Origin: Phycisphaerae bacterium
GTDB taxonomy: Bacteria > Planctomycetota > Phycisphaerae > Phycisphaerales > SM1A02
Direction of reading: 5' to 3'
Length of the DNA: 64,000 nucleotides
Assembly (NCBI GenBank): GCA_016873335.1
Contig: VGXN01000001.1
Location: forward strand, 26,681 to 90,680
Made by a program: the position numbers and the translations under genes. Position 1 is the first letter of the stretch. Every line of letters begins with the position of its first letter. This document shows, piece by piece, positions 17,178-26,904 of this stretch. Below the pieces are notes generated by a model. The model saw only the letters and a list, made by a program, of their open reading frames with translations, searched no databases and had not been told where the DNA came from.

Positions 17178-19763
17178 ATGAGCGGGGTCCAAAGCAGGAT
17201 TCTTTGGGGCGGCGGTGAAGGGGGTGTGGATGAGCGTCCGCCATGCATTGCGGGCATCAAGTCCGAACGGCTGATCGCATCCGGTGGTTTCGGTTGCGTG
17301 TGGCTGTGCGAGCAGCAGGGGACCCTTGTTCGCAAGGTGGCGGTCAAGGTGCTTCGTTCCGTATTGCCGAGCGAATCCGTGCGCGCTCGATTCGTGTCCG
17401 AAGGGCGACTGTTGGCACAGTTGAGTCATCCCAACATTGCACAGGTGTTTTCGGCGGGCGAGATGGAAGATGGTCGTCCGTACCTGCTGATGGAGTGGGT
17501 GGATGGTCAGCCGCTGCTGGAGTGGTGCGATGAGCGCCAGTTGTCGCTCGATGGTCGGTTGCGCGTGATGCAGCAGGTGGCGCTGGCCGTGCAGCATGCG
17601 CATGCCCGCGGCATCATCCATCTGGATCTCAAGTCGGCGAACATTCTGGTGCGGGAGGTCGATGGAAATCCACATGTGAAGATCATCGACTTTGGAGTCT
17701 CGCGTCTTTGTGAGGGGATTGAACCGCTGCTCGGCAGTGATGCCCGTGAATCGGTCGGAACCCCCGATGCGATGGCGCCCGAGCAGTGCGATGAGGCGGC
17801 TGTTCTCGATACGCGTGCGGATATCTATGCGCTTGGATTGGTCCTGTATCAGCTGATGGCGGGACTTCCTGCGCGCGAGATCAGCGTGCTGCAGTCCAAG
17901 GCACTCGCGGAACTGCGGCGGCTGCTCGAGGCGCGTGTGTTGCCCCCAAGTGTTCGTCTGCAGATGGCTGCAGCCACTGCGCCAGCGGAGACGGAAGCAC
18001 GTGCCCGACAGCGGCAGATGCGCACTTCGCAGCTGATCCGCCGTGTGGGCGGGCAACTCGATGCGGTCGTCATGCGCTGCCTTGAGCCCCGTGTGGACGA
18101 TCGGTATCCGACCTGCCACGCGCTGTCGGAGGATCTTCGCCGGTTCCTCGCGCAGGAGCCGGTCGAGGCTGTGCCGGCTCCGATGCTCACCCGAATTCGC
18201 CTGTTTGCACGCCGAAAGAGGATTGCTCTTGCAGCGGGCGGACTTGTCGCGGCTGCGGTGGCAACGGGCGTGATCCTGATGGCGATTGGTCTCTCCGAGG
18301 CGCGTTTTCAACTTGCCCGCGCCACGCGCCTGTACGACTTCAACACGACCATGCTGACTGCCGTGGACCCGGAGACGGCCAAGGGGCTCGATACGCGGCT
18401 GATGGAGATCATTCTGGCGGAGGCCGTGGCCGACATTGACCGCACTTTCGCGGATGATGTTGAACTCGCCGCCGATGCGCACTCCGTGGCGGGAGTCGCG
18501 TACCGATCCATCGGAAAGTACGACCTTGCGCTGCAGCACCTGCGCATTCACGAGCAACTTCTGAGTCAGCACACGGACGCGGAAGACAGTCGATTGCTGG
18601 TTGCGAGAAGCGAGTTGGCGAATGCGCTGCTGCTGAACGGGCAACGCGACGAGGCTGCGCCGCTGTTCGAGCAGGTCCTCGAGATTCGCAAGCGCGTTCT
18701 GCCCGAGGGGCATGAGCATCTGCTGATCTCGATGCACAATCTTGCGTGGCTTCGTGACGAGCAGGGGCGACCCGCCGAAGCTGTGGAGCTTTACACCGAT
18801 GTGGTTGCGCGAAAGCGCGCTGCACTTGGAGCTGAACATGCGAGCACGCTCCGCTCGCTCGACAACCTCGGCGATGTGCTGCGCCGAACGGGCAAGTTGG
18901 AAGCGGCACGGACAACTTTGGAGGAGTCCGTTGCCATCCGAACTCGGGTCTTTGGAGCCGATGCGCCCGATTCGCTGCTTGCTCGAAACAGTCTGGCGGT
19001 CGTGCTGAAGTCGCTTGGTGAGATCGGACCATCGGAAGAGGTACTGCGATCGGTCACGGAGGGCATGTCACGCGTGCTCGGTGACGACCACCCGCATACT
19101 TTGGTTGCACGGAACAATCTGGCCGGGATCCTTCGGGATACGAAGCGTCTTGAGGAGGCGGAGTCGATCTACCGCGACTTGCTCGCGCGCTTCGAGGCGA
19201 AGTCAGGGGCCGATGCGAAGGCAACACTCACGGTGCAGGGCAATCTTGGCATGGTGCTCGAACTGCAACATCGCCATCCGGAGGCGGAGCAGGTGTATCT
19301 CGACAACATCGTTCGGAAGCGTCGCGCACTGGGTGACCGCAATCCCTCCACGCTGAACGCGCTGCACAACCTGGCGTTCATGTACGGCAATGAGATGAAC
19401 CGTCCGGACGATGCCATCACGCTCTGGGAAGAGTCCGTTGCAGGGCTGCACGGCATTCACGGAGTCGGCAACCGTCAGGCTGCCGGAGCTGCGGTGTCGC
19501 TTGCGCGCCAGTACCTGAAGGTTGGGCGTGCCAAGGAGGCACTTGAGATGGCCACTCCGTATGCGCAGGCGCCCGAGGGAGCGATCCCGGAAGCGATGCG
19601 ACTCGTGGCGCTCAAGACTGCGGGCAGGGCGGCGGCGGACCTCGGCAACCAAGCCGATGCCGTTCGCTGGCTGCAGCAGGCGCGAAGCGTTGCCGAAGCC
19701 ATGGGCAATTCGGCGGAGGTCACGGACATCGATGGGTTGCTTGCCCCGTTCGGCAGTCGATAG
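17178..19763 (+). CDS. Membrane Ser/Thr protein kinase with C-terminal TPR repeats
   Basis: An 861-residue Hanks-type kinase. The glycine loop ASGGFGCVW is near residues 35-41, the ATP lysine is in VAVKVLR (57), the catalytic loop HLDLKSANILV has its Asp near 150, and the DFG Asp is near 171. The usual HRDLKPxN is HLDLKSAN here, still consistent with activity. A single membrane helix (ALAAGGLVAAAVATGVILMA, about 350-370) separates the kinase from a C-terminal array of tetratricopeptide repeats of the kinesin-light-chain type (HNLAWLRDEQGRPAEAVELY, repeated about eight times). This planctomycete architecture suggests signalling through protein-protein scaffolding. Its position 6 bases after lysC implies cotranscription. 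Confidence 0.94.
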   Translation: MSGVQSRILWGGGEGGVDERPPCIAGIKSERLIASGGFGCVWLCEQQGTLVRKVAVKVLRSVLPSESVRARFVSEGRLLAQLSHPNIAQVFSAGEMEDGRPYLLMEWVDGQPLLEWCDERQLSLDGRLRVMQQVALAVQHAHARGIIHLDLKSANILVREVDGNPHVKIIDFGVSRLCEGIEPLLGSDARESVGTPDAMAPEQCDEAAVLDTRADIYALGLVLYQLMAGLPAREISVLQSKALAELRRLLEARVLPPSVRLQMAAATAPAETEARARQRQMRTSQLIRRVGGQLDAVVMRCLEPRVDDRYPTCHALSEDLRRFLAQEPVEAVPAPMLTRIRLFARRKRIALAAGGLVAAAVATGVILMAIGLSEARFQLARATRLYDFNTTMLTAVDPETAKGLDTRLMEIILAEAVADIDRTFADDVELAADAHSVAGVAYRSIGKYDLALQHLRIHEQLLSQHTDAEDSRLLVARSELANALLLNGQRDEAAPLFEQVLEIRKRVLPEGHEHLLISMHNLAWLRDEQGRPAEAVELYTDVVARKRAALGAEHASTLRSLDNLGDVLRRTGKLEAARTTLEESVAIRTRVFGADAPDSLLARNSLAVVLKSLGEIGPSEEVLRSVTEGMSRVLGDDHPHTLVARNNLAGILRDTKRLEEAESIYRDLLARFEAKSGADAKATLTVQGNLGMVLELQHRHPEAEQVYLDNIVRKRRALGDRNPSTLNALHNLAFMYGNEMNRPDDAITLWEESVAGLHGIHGVGNRQAAGAAVSLARQYLKVGRAKEALEMATPYAQAPEGAIPEAMRLVALKTAGRAAADLGNQADAVRWLQQARSVAEAMGNSAEVTDIDGLLAPFGSR

Positions 19764-19844
19764 ATCGTTTTACAGAACAGCCATTCTCGGACCTTTGGGG
19801 TATCGAATCCCCCGTGTATCACAGTGATTTCAAGAGTGCCATCC

Positions 19845-20369
19845 ATGGTTTCCAGCGATCCCCAACCGCCCTCTCCCAAGCAGCCGATGGCTCCGCTGTG
19901 CTCGGTGTTCCGCCGCTATCTCAAGTCGCGCGGGCTGAAGTACACGAACGAACGCGCGGACGTGCTCGACGCCATCATCGCACGCGATGGTGTGTTCGAG
20001 GCTGAAGAACTCCTGCTCGAACTGCGTCGGCGCAGTCACCGCGTGTCGAAGGCAACGCTGTACCGAACCATCCATCTGCTTCAGGATGCGGGCATCATTG
20101 TGCAGGCGCTGTTCAACTCCAAGCAGTCCCACTTCCAACTCATCTATGGGAAGCAGCCGCGCGATCACATGGTCTGCATGAAGACTGGGCGGCTCATCGA
20201 GTTCCAGAGCGAAGACCTGATCGCCGTGCGAAATCGCATCTGCAAGGAACTGGGCTGGAGCCCGGTCGGACATCGGTTCCAGATCTACGCGGTCAGCCCC
20301 GAAGCCGAGGCGCACAAGGTGCACCCAGCGAAGAGTCAGTCGCCGCGAACCCCGCCGCGTTCCCGCTGA
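19845..20369 (+). CDS. Fur-family transcriptional regulator with eroded metal sites
   Basis: A 174-residue Fur-family protein. The winged helix is recognisable: LKYTNERADVLDAI, then EELLLELRRRSHRVSKATLYRTIHLLQDAGII. In canonical Fur the next segment carries HxDH and two CxxC zinc motifs. Here it reads QPRDHMVCMKTGRLIEF, with only one Cys, and the C-terminal CxxC is missing. Structural zinc is therefore probably not bound in the usual way. I chose the ATG at 19845; a GTG at 19824 is in frame. The 3' end overlaps the convergent tsaE gene by 34 bases. Confidence 0.88.
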   Translation: MVSSDPQPPSPKQPMAPLCSVFRRYLKSRGLKYTNERADVLDAIIARDGVFEAEELLLELRRRSHRVSKATLYRTIHLLQDAGIIVQALFNSKQSHFQLIYGKQPRDHMVCMKTGRLIEFQSEDLIAVRNRICKELGWSPVGHRFQIYAVSPEAEAHKVHPAKSQSPRTPPRSR

Positions 20370-20815
20370 TCGTCCACTCGCGCGGTGCGAGTGTCCTGTG
20401 TTCCGATGGCTATGGTGATCCGAACCAGCCGCGTGGGAAGCGCGGATGCCACCTTGTTGGGCCACTCCACGGCGACCACATCGCGCCGTGCCGCCATGAT
20501 CTCGTCGAGCCCGAGGTCCACGAGCTCCTGTTCGCTGCGCATGCGCCAAGCGTCCATGTGCACGAGCCCGATCGGTCCCTCGCCGTAGCGCTGCATCAGA
20601 ATGAACGATGGGCTCGTGACGAGCGCAGGGTCGATGCCCATGCCCTGTGCGATGCCACGCACGAGGCATGTCTTGCCACTTCCAAGCGGACCATCGAGCG
20701 CCACAAGATCGCCCGCGCGCAGCGCGCGACCGATCCGCGCACCGAGCGCCTCGGTTGCGGTCACATCGGCGAGTTCCACGCTCGCCGAGAGATCGATCAT
20801 GCTCGCATCACCCAT
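20336..20815 (-). CDS. tsaE: tRNA threonylcarbamoyladenosine biosynthesis ATPase TsaE
   Basis: A 159-residue P-loop protein that works with TsaB and TsaD to make t6A37 in tRNAs reading ANN codons. The Walker A motif GPLGSGKTCLVRGIAQGMG, the TSPSF loop and the HMDAWRM segment are typical. The listed ORF runs much further upstream in shadow sequence; the real start is ATG 20815 (overlapping the thiL stop) or ATG 20800 (7 bases after it). The C-terminal tail is basic and overlaps the convergent fur-like gene. It is the third gene of the waaA-thiL-tsaE operon. Confidence 0.93.
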   Translation of the reverse strand: MGDASMIDLSASVELADVTATEALGARIGRALRAGDLVALDGPLGSGKTCLVRGIAQGMGIDPALVTSPSFILMQRYGEGPIGLVHMDAWRMRSEQELVDLGLDEIMAARRDVVAVEWPNKVASALPTRLVRITIAIGTQDTRTARVDDQRERGGVRGD

Positions 20816-21743
20816 GCGTCCACCCAAGATCGGATGCATCCTGCTCCCCGCCTGCCGCATCGACCACGCAGCCGCGCGTGTCGCCACTCTGCGGGGTGAC
20901 GATGCTTCCGATGGCGGTCCAACCCGCGGGAATGGGTGCGCCCGCTTCGATCGCCGCAAGCAGTTCATGATCCTCGCCGTCACAGAGCCCCTGCCGCAGC
21001 GTCGCACCACCGCGAAGCGGGATCTGATTGCCGCGCAGCCGCGCCTGCAGCGCGCGCCCCGTCCGCGCGCCAGATGCGTGTGCCACACGCGCCGCGTCGC
21101 GCCCGAGTCCATCACTGATGTCGATCATCGCGTGAACCCTCCCACCGAGCGCATCGATCAACTGCTGGGCTTGCGACACGCGAGGTTCGATGTGCAGATG
21201 CCGGCCCAGCCCATCGGCACCGAACGAGCCGCCGACCGCGCCGCCGAGCAGCAGCGTGTCGCCCGCGCACGCACCGCTGCGGCGGGCGATGATGCCATCC
21301 GCCCGCACGGATGCGATGACAGTGACGGACAGCGTCAGCGGCGCCCCCGCGCTTCGATGAACGGCGGTATCGCCCCCCACCAGCGGGCAGTCGAAGGACT
21401 GCGCCCAGTGTGCGACGGCATCGACCAGCGTCCTTGCATCGTTTGCGGACATGTCCATCGGCAGTGTTGCGGCAGCCACACATGCTGCGGGGAGCGCCCC
21501 CATCGCAGCGATGTCGCTCACATTCCTTCCGACCGCCTTGCGCGCGATCAGATCGAGCGGCGTTCCACTTTGGAAGTGAACCCCTTCCACAACCTGATCG
21601 ACTGCGATCAACACCTTCGCAGTGCCGACGCTGACAAGTGCCATGTCATCACCCGCACCGATCGGCGCCCGTGCGCTCGGAGACCCGGCGAGCTGCACGG
21701 CGCGGGCAATGACCGCCTCTTCGATCGATTGACTGCCGGTCAT
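20808..21743 (-). CDS. thiL: Thiamine-monophosphate kinase
   Basis: A 311-residue enzyme that phosphorylates thiamine monophosphate to thiamine diphosphate. The PurM/ThiL fold signature is present: IGAGDDMALV near the N-terminus, KAVGRNVSDIAAMGA, LVGGDTAVH and the substrate-binding MIDISDGLGRDAARVA. The ATG overlaps the waaA stop (ATGA) and its own stop overlaps or abuts tsaE, so the three genes are translationally coupled. Confidence 0.95.
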   Translation of the reverse strand: MTGSQSIEEAVIARAVQLAGSPSARAPIGAGDDMALVSVGTAKVLIAVDQVVEGVHFQSGTPLDLIARKAVGRNVSDIAAMGALPAACVAAATLPMDMSANDARTLVDAVAHWAQSFDCPLVGGDTAVHRSAGAPLTLSVTVIASVRADGIIARRSGACAGDTLLLGGAVGGSFGADGLGRHLHIEPRVSQAQQLIDALGGRVHAMIDISDGLGRDAARVAHASGARTGRALQARLRGNQIPLRGGATLRQGLCDGEDHELLAAIEAGAPIPAGWTAIGSIVTPQSGDTRGCVVDAAGGEQDASDLGWTHG

Positions 21744-23020
21744 GATCGCCCCCCGCTCTGCGCAGAGTGTCCCGCGGCCGCGGCACGGATGAACGCCGCA
21801 TTGCGTGCAGTGGCCCCCTGCTCTCGCACGATCACGGCGCGGGCGTTCTCAGCCAACTGCGCACGGCGCGCCGGATCCGCCAAGAGCGCACGGATCGCGA
21901 CTGGCAGCTCGGGTGCGTTCACCTGCACCATGCCATCGCCAGCGAGCAGCGCGTCCGCGGTGGACTGGAAGTCGCCGACCCGCGGACCAACCACGACTGC
22001 CTTCCCGAGCGCCGCCGGTTCCATCATGTCGGAGCCATGCAGAACGCCAAACGACCGCCCAATCACCACCACGTCCGCCAGCGCATAGGCGGCACGCAGT
22101 TCGCCGATGGTGTCGAGGAGGAAGCGCCCACTCGCAGGAGAATCATGTCGTCCTTCGCGCCGCTCGCTCCTGCGCACGCAGCCTGGCATGGCCGCGGCTG
22201 CCTGAGCGAACCACTCTGGCTTGCGTGGAGCGCAGAGCAGTTGAACGCCAGCAGGACATGCCGCGTGCAGCAGCGCCTCTTCGCCGCGCGCCGTCGAGCC
22301 TGCAACCACAAGTGGCTTTGAACGGTCGATGCCGAGCGCTGCGGCGAGCGCATCCGCACCCTGCACCTCCCCGCTCGTGGCGCTGTCCCACTTCATGGTG
22401 CCTGTGATCGACACGCGCGCTGCATCCACCCCCATCGCCACAAATCGATCGGCATAGGCGCGGTCCTGCGCAGCCACGAAGGAGAGCCGACCGAACATCG
22501 GTTGCAGCAGCCACCGTACGCGCAGGTAACGGCGGAAACTGCGCGGACTCAACCGTCCGTTCACGATTCCGATCCGAATGCCGCGTCGCGCACAGAGTGC
22601 CGTGCAGTTGGGCCACAACTCCAGTTCCGCCAGCACGACCACATCGGGTTGCACGGCATCGAGAAGCCCGCGCATCGCCCATGAGAAATCAAAGGGAAAG
22701 CGCACCACAGGTATGTCGCCGAGCCGCTGCCGTGCGCGTGTGATCCCTGTGTCGGTCGTCACGCTCACGACCACTTCCGCATCGGCGCGCAGCAGTTCAG
22801 CAAGCGGGGCGATTGCCTGCACCTCGCCGACAGACACCGCATGAAGAAGAATGCGTGGCACACCAACCCGCCGTGGTCCCAAGGACACGACAGGTCGCCG
22901 AAGTCCCAGACGCGCGGGCCAGTCCGTGCGCAGTTTTCCCTTCCACCAGAGCGCAGTCAGCCAGACTGGCAGGGTGACGAGGGCGAACAGCGCAAACGCG
23001 ATGTCCACCAGCAACAGCAT
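21740..23020 (-). CDS. waaA: 3-deoxy-D-manno-octulosonic acid (Kdo) transferase
   Basis: A 426-residue GT30 glycosyltransferase that transfers Kdo from CMP-Kdo to lipid A precursors at the inner membrane. An N-terminal hydrophobic anchor (LLLVDIAFALFALVTLPVWL) precedes the GT-B fold. HAVSVGEVQAIAPL carries the catalytic Glu, and ELELWPN, NGRLSPRSFRRY, TGTMKWDS and the late SDMMEPAALGK are conserved. Its presence implies LPS with a Kdo inner core. It is the first gene of the waaA-thiL-tsaE operon and is divergent from the oxoprolinase gene with 39 bases between start codons. Confidence 0.95.
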   Translation of the reverse strand: MLLLVDIAFALFALVTLPVWLTALWWKGKLRTDWPARLGLRRPVVSLGPRRVGVPRILLHAVSVGEVQAIAPLAELLRADAEVVVSVTTDTGITRARQRLGDIPVVRFPFDFSWAMRGLLDAVQPDVVVLAELELWPNCTALCARRGIRIGIVNGRLSPRSFRRYLRVRWLLQPMFGRLSFVAAQDRAYADRFVAMGVDAARVSITGTMKWDSATSGEVQGADALAAALGIDRSKPLVVAGSTARGEEALLHAACPAGVQLLCAPRKPEWFAQAAAAMPGCVRRSERREGRHDSPASGRFLLDTIGELRAAYALADVVVIGRSFGVLHGSDMMEPAALGKAVVVGPRVGDFQSTADALLAGDGMVQVNAPELPVAIRALLADPARRAQLAENARAVIVREQGATARNAAFIRAAAAGHSAQSGGRS

Positions 23021-23044
23021 TGCACGCGCAGGCTAGCCGACCGC

Positions 23045-23050
23045 GATAGT
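23045..23050 (+). promoter_or_regulatory. Putative -10 box (GATAGT) for the oxoprolinase gene
   Basis: GATAGT ends 9 bases before the ATG at 23060 in the 39-base gap between two divergent genes, so any leader would be about 3 bases. Confidence 0.3.
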
Positions 23051-23059
23051 CTCGCCTGC

Positions 23060-26000
23060 ATGTCCGCATCCCATCCGCATCGACCGCTCATGTGGGATGT
23101 CGGCGTGGACTCAGGAGGGACGTTCACCGACTGCATCGCCCTCTCCAATCGTGGTGATGTCCGCCGCGCCAAGGTGCTCAGCACATCCGCACTTCGAGCT
23201 CGTGTCATCGCATCGGATCATTCGGATGATCGCCTGCGCATCGAAGTGTCGATTCCGTGTACGGTGGATCCACAACTCCTGATCGGATTTCGCGTTGCGC
23301 CCACGACGGATCGCTCGGGAAGCAGCGCACGACAACCGCTGGTGCACGAGGCGCGCCTTCGCCGTGCTGCCGATGGAACGACGGATGTGGAAGTGTGCTG
23401 CGAGAGGGTGCAGGGCGCGGCATTTCCCCTGCCCCCCACCGGCTCGCTCGTGGATCTTTGCGCGCCATGGGAGGCGCCAATACTTGCGCTTCGGGTTGCG
23501 CTCGGGCGCGGTGGCAGCGCCCCGCTGCACGATTGCCGACTGCGTATCGGCACCACACGCGGCACCAACGCACTGCTCGAGCGGCAGACGACGCCCGTCG
23601 TGCTCTTTACCAACGAGGGCATCGAAGATCTCCTCGCCATCGGCGATCAGCGCCGCGCGGACATCTTCGCTGCCGCACCATCGAAGCCTTCGCATGTTCA
23701 GGTGAACGCCGTTGGCATTCCAGTGCGGCATGCGCCCGATGGACGCGAGCGTGTTCCCCTTGATGCTGCGGTCCTTCGCAGCCGCGCGGACCCTGCGACT
23801 CATCCAACGGGCGCGGCAGCGGCAATCGCACTGCTGCACAGTTCGGTTGCACCGGACACGAGCCGCTCCGCCGAGTCCACCGTGGCGAGAGAACTTCATG
23901 CGCTCGGCTGGACTTGGACATCCTGCGCATCGGATGTTGGCGCATCGAGCCGCTTCGAGCCGCGTGCGCGTGCGGCGGTCGTCGATGCGGCACTGTCGGG
24001 TCCGGTCGGGCGATTTGTGGCCAACATCACCAGTCAATCGCAGGGCGCGGATGTGCGCATGCTGACCAGCACGGGCGGCATCGCAGCCGCAGCGCACTTT
24101 CGTCCGCGTGAGAGTCTGCTCTCGGGACCCGCAGGCGGTGTGGTTGCAGCCGCGGCGATCGCGCGCGCGGTGGGGTTCGCGCGCGTCGTCACGCTCGACA
24201 TGGGTGGCACCAGTGCGGATGTCGCGCGCATCGACGGACACGCGGCACTGACGGAAGAAACACGGATTGGCGACGCCATCCTCGGTGCGCCGGCCGTTGC
24301 GGTCGAGAGCGTCGCCGCGGGCGGCGGTTCGATCGTGTGGTGGGATGGGACCGCACTTCGTGTTGGTCCACGCAGTGCAGGTGCGTTCCCCGGACCCGCC
24401 AGCTACGGCTGCGGCGGTCCGCTGACGATCACGGACTGCAATCTGCTGCTCGGTCGTATCGATCCAACGGTCTGCACCATCCCGCTCGACCGTGCCGCCG
24501 CGCAGTGCGCCGCCGTCGCGCTCTGCAGCGAGATAAGGGGCAGCGGAAGGAGCCAAGACCAGACCGCGCTGCTTGAGCAGGCTGTCGCCATCGCTGAAGA
24601 AACCATGGCGGGTGCACTCCGCTCCGTGACCGTTCGGCAGGGAGTCGATCCGGCGCAGCACGCGCTGCTCTCCTTCGGTGGCAGTGGCGGTCTGCACGCG
24701 TGCTCACTCGCCCAGCGCCTCGGCATCGACACGGTCATCATCCCGCTCGACTCAGGCATCCTGTGCGCCGCCGGCGCGCTCACGGCGCCGCCCACCAGGA
24801 TTCTGCACCGCGTTCTGCTTCGGCCGCTGGATGCGAAGGGCCTTGCACCAATCGGCGAGGTGATTCGTCGCACCTGCGATGAGGCGTTGTCTCTTCTTGC
24901 TTCGACCGATCCGCACGGCGCAGATGGAACGGTCGCGCGCTGCGTACTGAACCTGCGCCTGATCGGTCAGGAGTCGACGATTGCGCTGAGTACCGAGCCA
25001 GTCGCAGCGAATGGATCCGATCCACACGCACTCGCCAGAGCGTTCTGCCACGCCTACCGCGCCGTTCACGGATTTGAGCCACGGGCGAATCACACGATCG
25101 AGGTCGAGTCGCTGCTTGTCGAGGCTGTCGGGCGTTCCACGGAGCTGCCGCTGCCTGCCGCGGATGCGCGCGATCTTCGGCCCGATGCGCACGGACTTCT
25201 GCGGCTGAGCGGCGCATCGGTCTGGGTCGCGCACGGCTGGGCGGCCCAAGCGCATCCTGCGGGAGCCATCATGCTCCGCCGCAGCGACTCGCAGGCAGTG
25301 CGGCCATCGCGCGATGAGCGAGTGCTGTCCTGCGGCGCCGACGAAGTGCCAGCCGCGCGAGCGGTCGCCATTGCGCTTGACATGGGGGAAACGCTTCGCC
25401 GAATCGCCGTGTCGCCCAACATTCGCGACAGACTCGACTTCTCCTGCGGCATTCTTTCGGCCGAAGGTCAACTGGTGGTCAACGCTCCGCACATTCCCGT
25501 GCACCTCGGCGCGCTTGGTCCGTGCGTGCGCGCCGTCGCGCGTGCGCTGCCCTTGCGTGAAGGTGATGTCGCGCTCGTCAACCACCCCCGCTTTGGCGGA
25601 TCGCACCTGCCGGATCTCACGGTCATCACGCCGATCCATCACCGTGGACAGCTCGTTGCCTTCGCCGCAAACCGCGCACATCATGCGGAGATTGGCGGCA
25701 CACGACCTGGGTCGATGCCACCCGATGCGACCTGTCTCGCGGATGAGGGTGTCGTGATCGAACCGATGCGCATCGTTGAAGGCGGCACTTCGCAGTTCGA
25801 CCGTGTCGCTCGTGTGCTGAGCGAGGCGCGGCATCCCAGTCGGATGCCTGCGGACAACTTGGCGGACCTCCAAGCGCAGATTGCGGCAAATGCCCTTGCG
25901 GCAGCTCGAATGGGAGGGCTTCTCGATGCGTATGGCAGCGACTGCTGGCTTCGTGTGGACGCGCTGCTCGCAACCGCCTCGCGTCAGGCCGCACAGCGGG

Positions 26001-26902
26001 TGATCGCGGCGCTGCACAGCGATGTGGTGACTGCTGAAGAGCGGCTCGACGATGGGTCGCCTCTGTGTGTTCGCGTGGAACGCTCACCTTGCCGCACACG
26101 GTTGCATATCGACTTCACGGGCTCTGCGCCGCAGCATGCGCGCAATCTGAATGCGCCACTCGCGGTCACGCGGGCGGTCGTGATGTACACCGTGCGCGTT
26201 CTTGCGGGTCTGCAGATGGGCAGTGACGGACCGGCCTTTCCGATGCATGAGGCACTCCTCGATGCGGTCGACATCACCGTGCCGCAGGGCAGCATCCTGC
26301 ATCCGAACTTCTCGGGATCTCCCGATCAGTGCCCTGCCTGTGCGATCGGACAGACAGAGACAAGTCAGCGGCTCGTCGATGCACTCTGGCGAGCGCTTGA
26401 CATCGCCGCGTGCAGCCAGGGAACGATCAACAATCTTCTCTTTGGCGGCACCGCGCTCGGCTTCTACGAAACCATCGCAGGCGGGGCGGGCGCGACCAAA
26501 GCGGCGTGCGGCGCGAGCGCCGTTCATACGCACATCAGCAACACGCGGCTCACCGACGCCGAGGTACTCGAGCGCCGTTATCCCGTTCGGCTGGAGCGGC
26601 TGCAACTGCGAAGAGGGTCTGGCGGCGATGGACTGCACCGAGGCGGCGATGGGATCATTCGTCGTCTGCGCTTCCTCGAGCCTGTCGATCTTTCGTTCCT
26701 CTCGCAGCGGCGCGAGTCCTCGCCTTGCGGCAGCCACGGCGGTCTCGACGGCGCTCGTGGCGCACAGCGCATCATCCGGGCAAATGGAACAGTCGAAGTG
26801 GTCCCAGGCATCACCGCGGCACACCTCGCATCCGGGGACGCGTTCGAAGTGGAGACTCCAGGCGGTGGCGGCTGGGGTTCACCTGCCCCGGCGAGAGGCT
26901 GA
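23060..26902 (+). CDS. 5-oxoprolinase / hydantoinase family, fused A and B subunits
   Basis: A 1280-residue protein of the full-length 5-oxoprolinase type, which hydrolyses 5-oxo-L-proline to glutamate with ATP. The N-terminal HyuA-like half begins GVDSGGTFTDCIAL, continues with TTRGTNALLER, and contains the second phosphate loop LDMGGTSADVARI. The HyuB-like half starts near residue 770 (MGETLRRIAVSPNIRDRLDFS) and includes NHPRFGGSHLPDLTVITP and the C-terminal GGGGWG. Length matches eukaryotic and bacterial OplAH (about 1285). Other hydantoin-like substrates are possible. The listed ORF starts 73 codons earlier inside divergent waaA; the ATG at 23060 is the true start. It ends 2 bases from the convergent peroxiredoxin. 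Confidence 0.92.
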   Translation: MSASHPHRPLMWDVGVDSGGTFTDCIALSNRGDVRRAKVLSTSALRARVIASDHSDDRLRIEVSIPCTVDPQLLIGFRVAPTTDRSGSSARQPLVHEARLRRAADGTTDVEVCCERVQGAAFPLPPTGSLVDLCAPWEAPILALRVALGRGGSAPLHDCRLRIGTTRGTNALLERQTTPVVLFTNEGIEDLLAIGDQRRADIFAAAPSKPSHVQVNAVGIPVRHAPDGRERVPLDAAVLRSRADPATHPTGAAAAIALLHSSVAPDTSRSAESTVARELHALGWTWTSCASDVGASSRFEPRARAAVVDAALSGPVGRFVANITSQSQGADVRMLTSTGGIAAAAHFRPRESLLSGPAGGVVAAAAIARAVGFARVVTLDMGGTSADVARIDGHAALTEETRIGDAILGAPAVAVESVAAGGGSIVWWDGTALRVGPRSAGAFPGPASYGCGGPLTITDCNLLLGRIDPTVCTIPLDRAAAQCAAVALCSEIRGSGRSQDQTALLEQAVAIAEETMAGALRSVTVRQGVDPAQHALLSFGGSGGLHACSLAQRLGIDTVIIPLDSGILCAAGALTAPPTRILHRVLLRPLDAKGLAPIGEVIRRTCDEALSLLASTDPHGADGTVARCVLNLRLIGQESTIALSTEPVAANGSDPHALARAFCHAYRAVHGFEPRANHTIEVESLLVEAVGRSTELPLPAADARDLRPDAHGLLRLSGASVWVAHGWAAQAHPAGAIMLRRSDSQAVRPSRDERVLSCGADEVPAARAVAIALDMGETLRRIAVSPNIRDRLDFSCGILSAEGQLVVNAPHIPVHLGALGPCVRAVARALPLREGDVALVNHPRFGGSHLPDLTVITPIHHRGQLVAFAANRAHHAEIGGTRPGSMPPDATCLADEGVVIEPMRIVEGGTSQFDRVARVLSEARHPSRMPADNLADLQAQIAANALAAARMGGLLDAYGSDCWLRVDALLATASRQAAQRVIAALHSDVVTAEERLDDGSPLCVRVERSPCRTRLHIDFTGSAPQHARNLNAPLAVTRAVVMYTVRVLAGLQMGSDGPAFPMHEALLDAVDITVPQGSILHPNFSGSPDQCPACAIGQTETSQRLVDALWRALDIAACSQGTINNLLFGGTALGFYETIAGGAGATKAACGASAVHTHISNTRLTDAEVLERRYPVRLERLQLRRGSGGDGLHRGGDGIIRRLRFLEPVDLSFLSQRRESSPCGSHGGLDGARGAQRIIRANGTVEVVPGITAAHLASGDAFEVETPGGGGWGSPAPARG

Positions 26903-26904
26903 AC

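Noticed and set aside
22841-23059. Longer start for the oxoprolinase (73 extra codons)
   Set aside because: The extension lies inside the divergent waaA coding region and shows no similarity to the family; the conserved start is at 23060.
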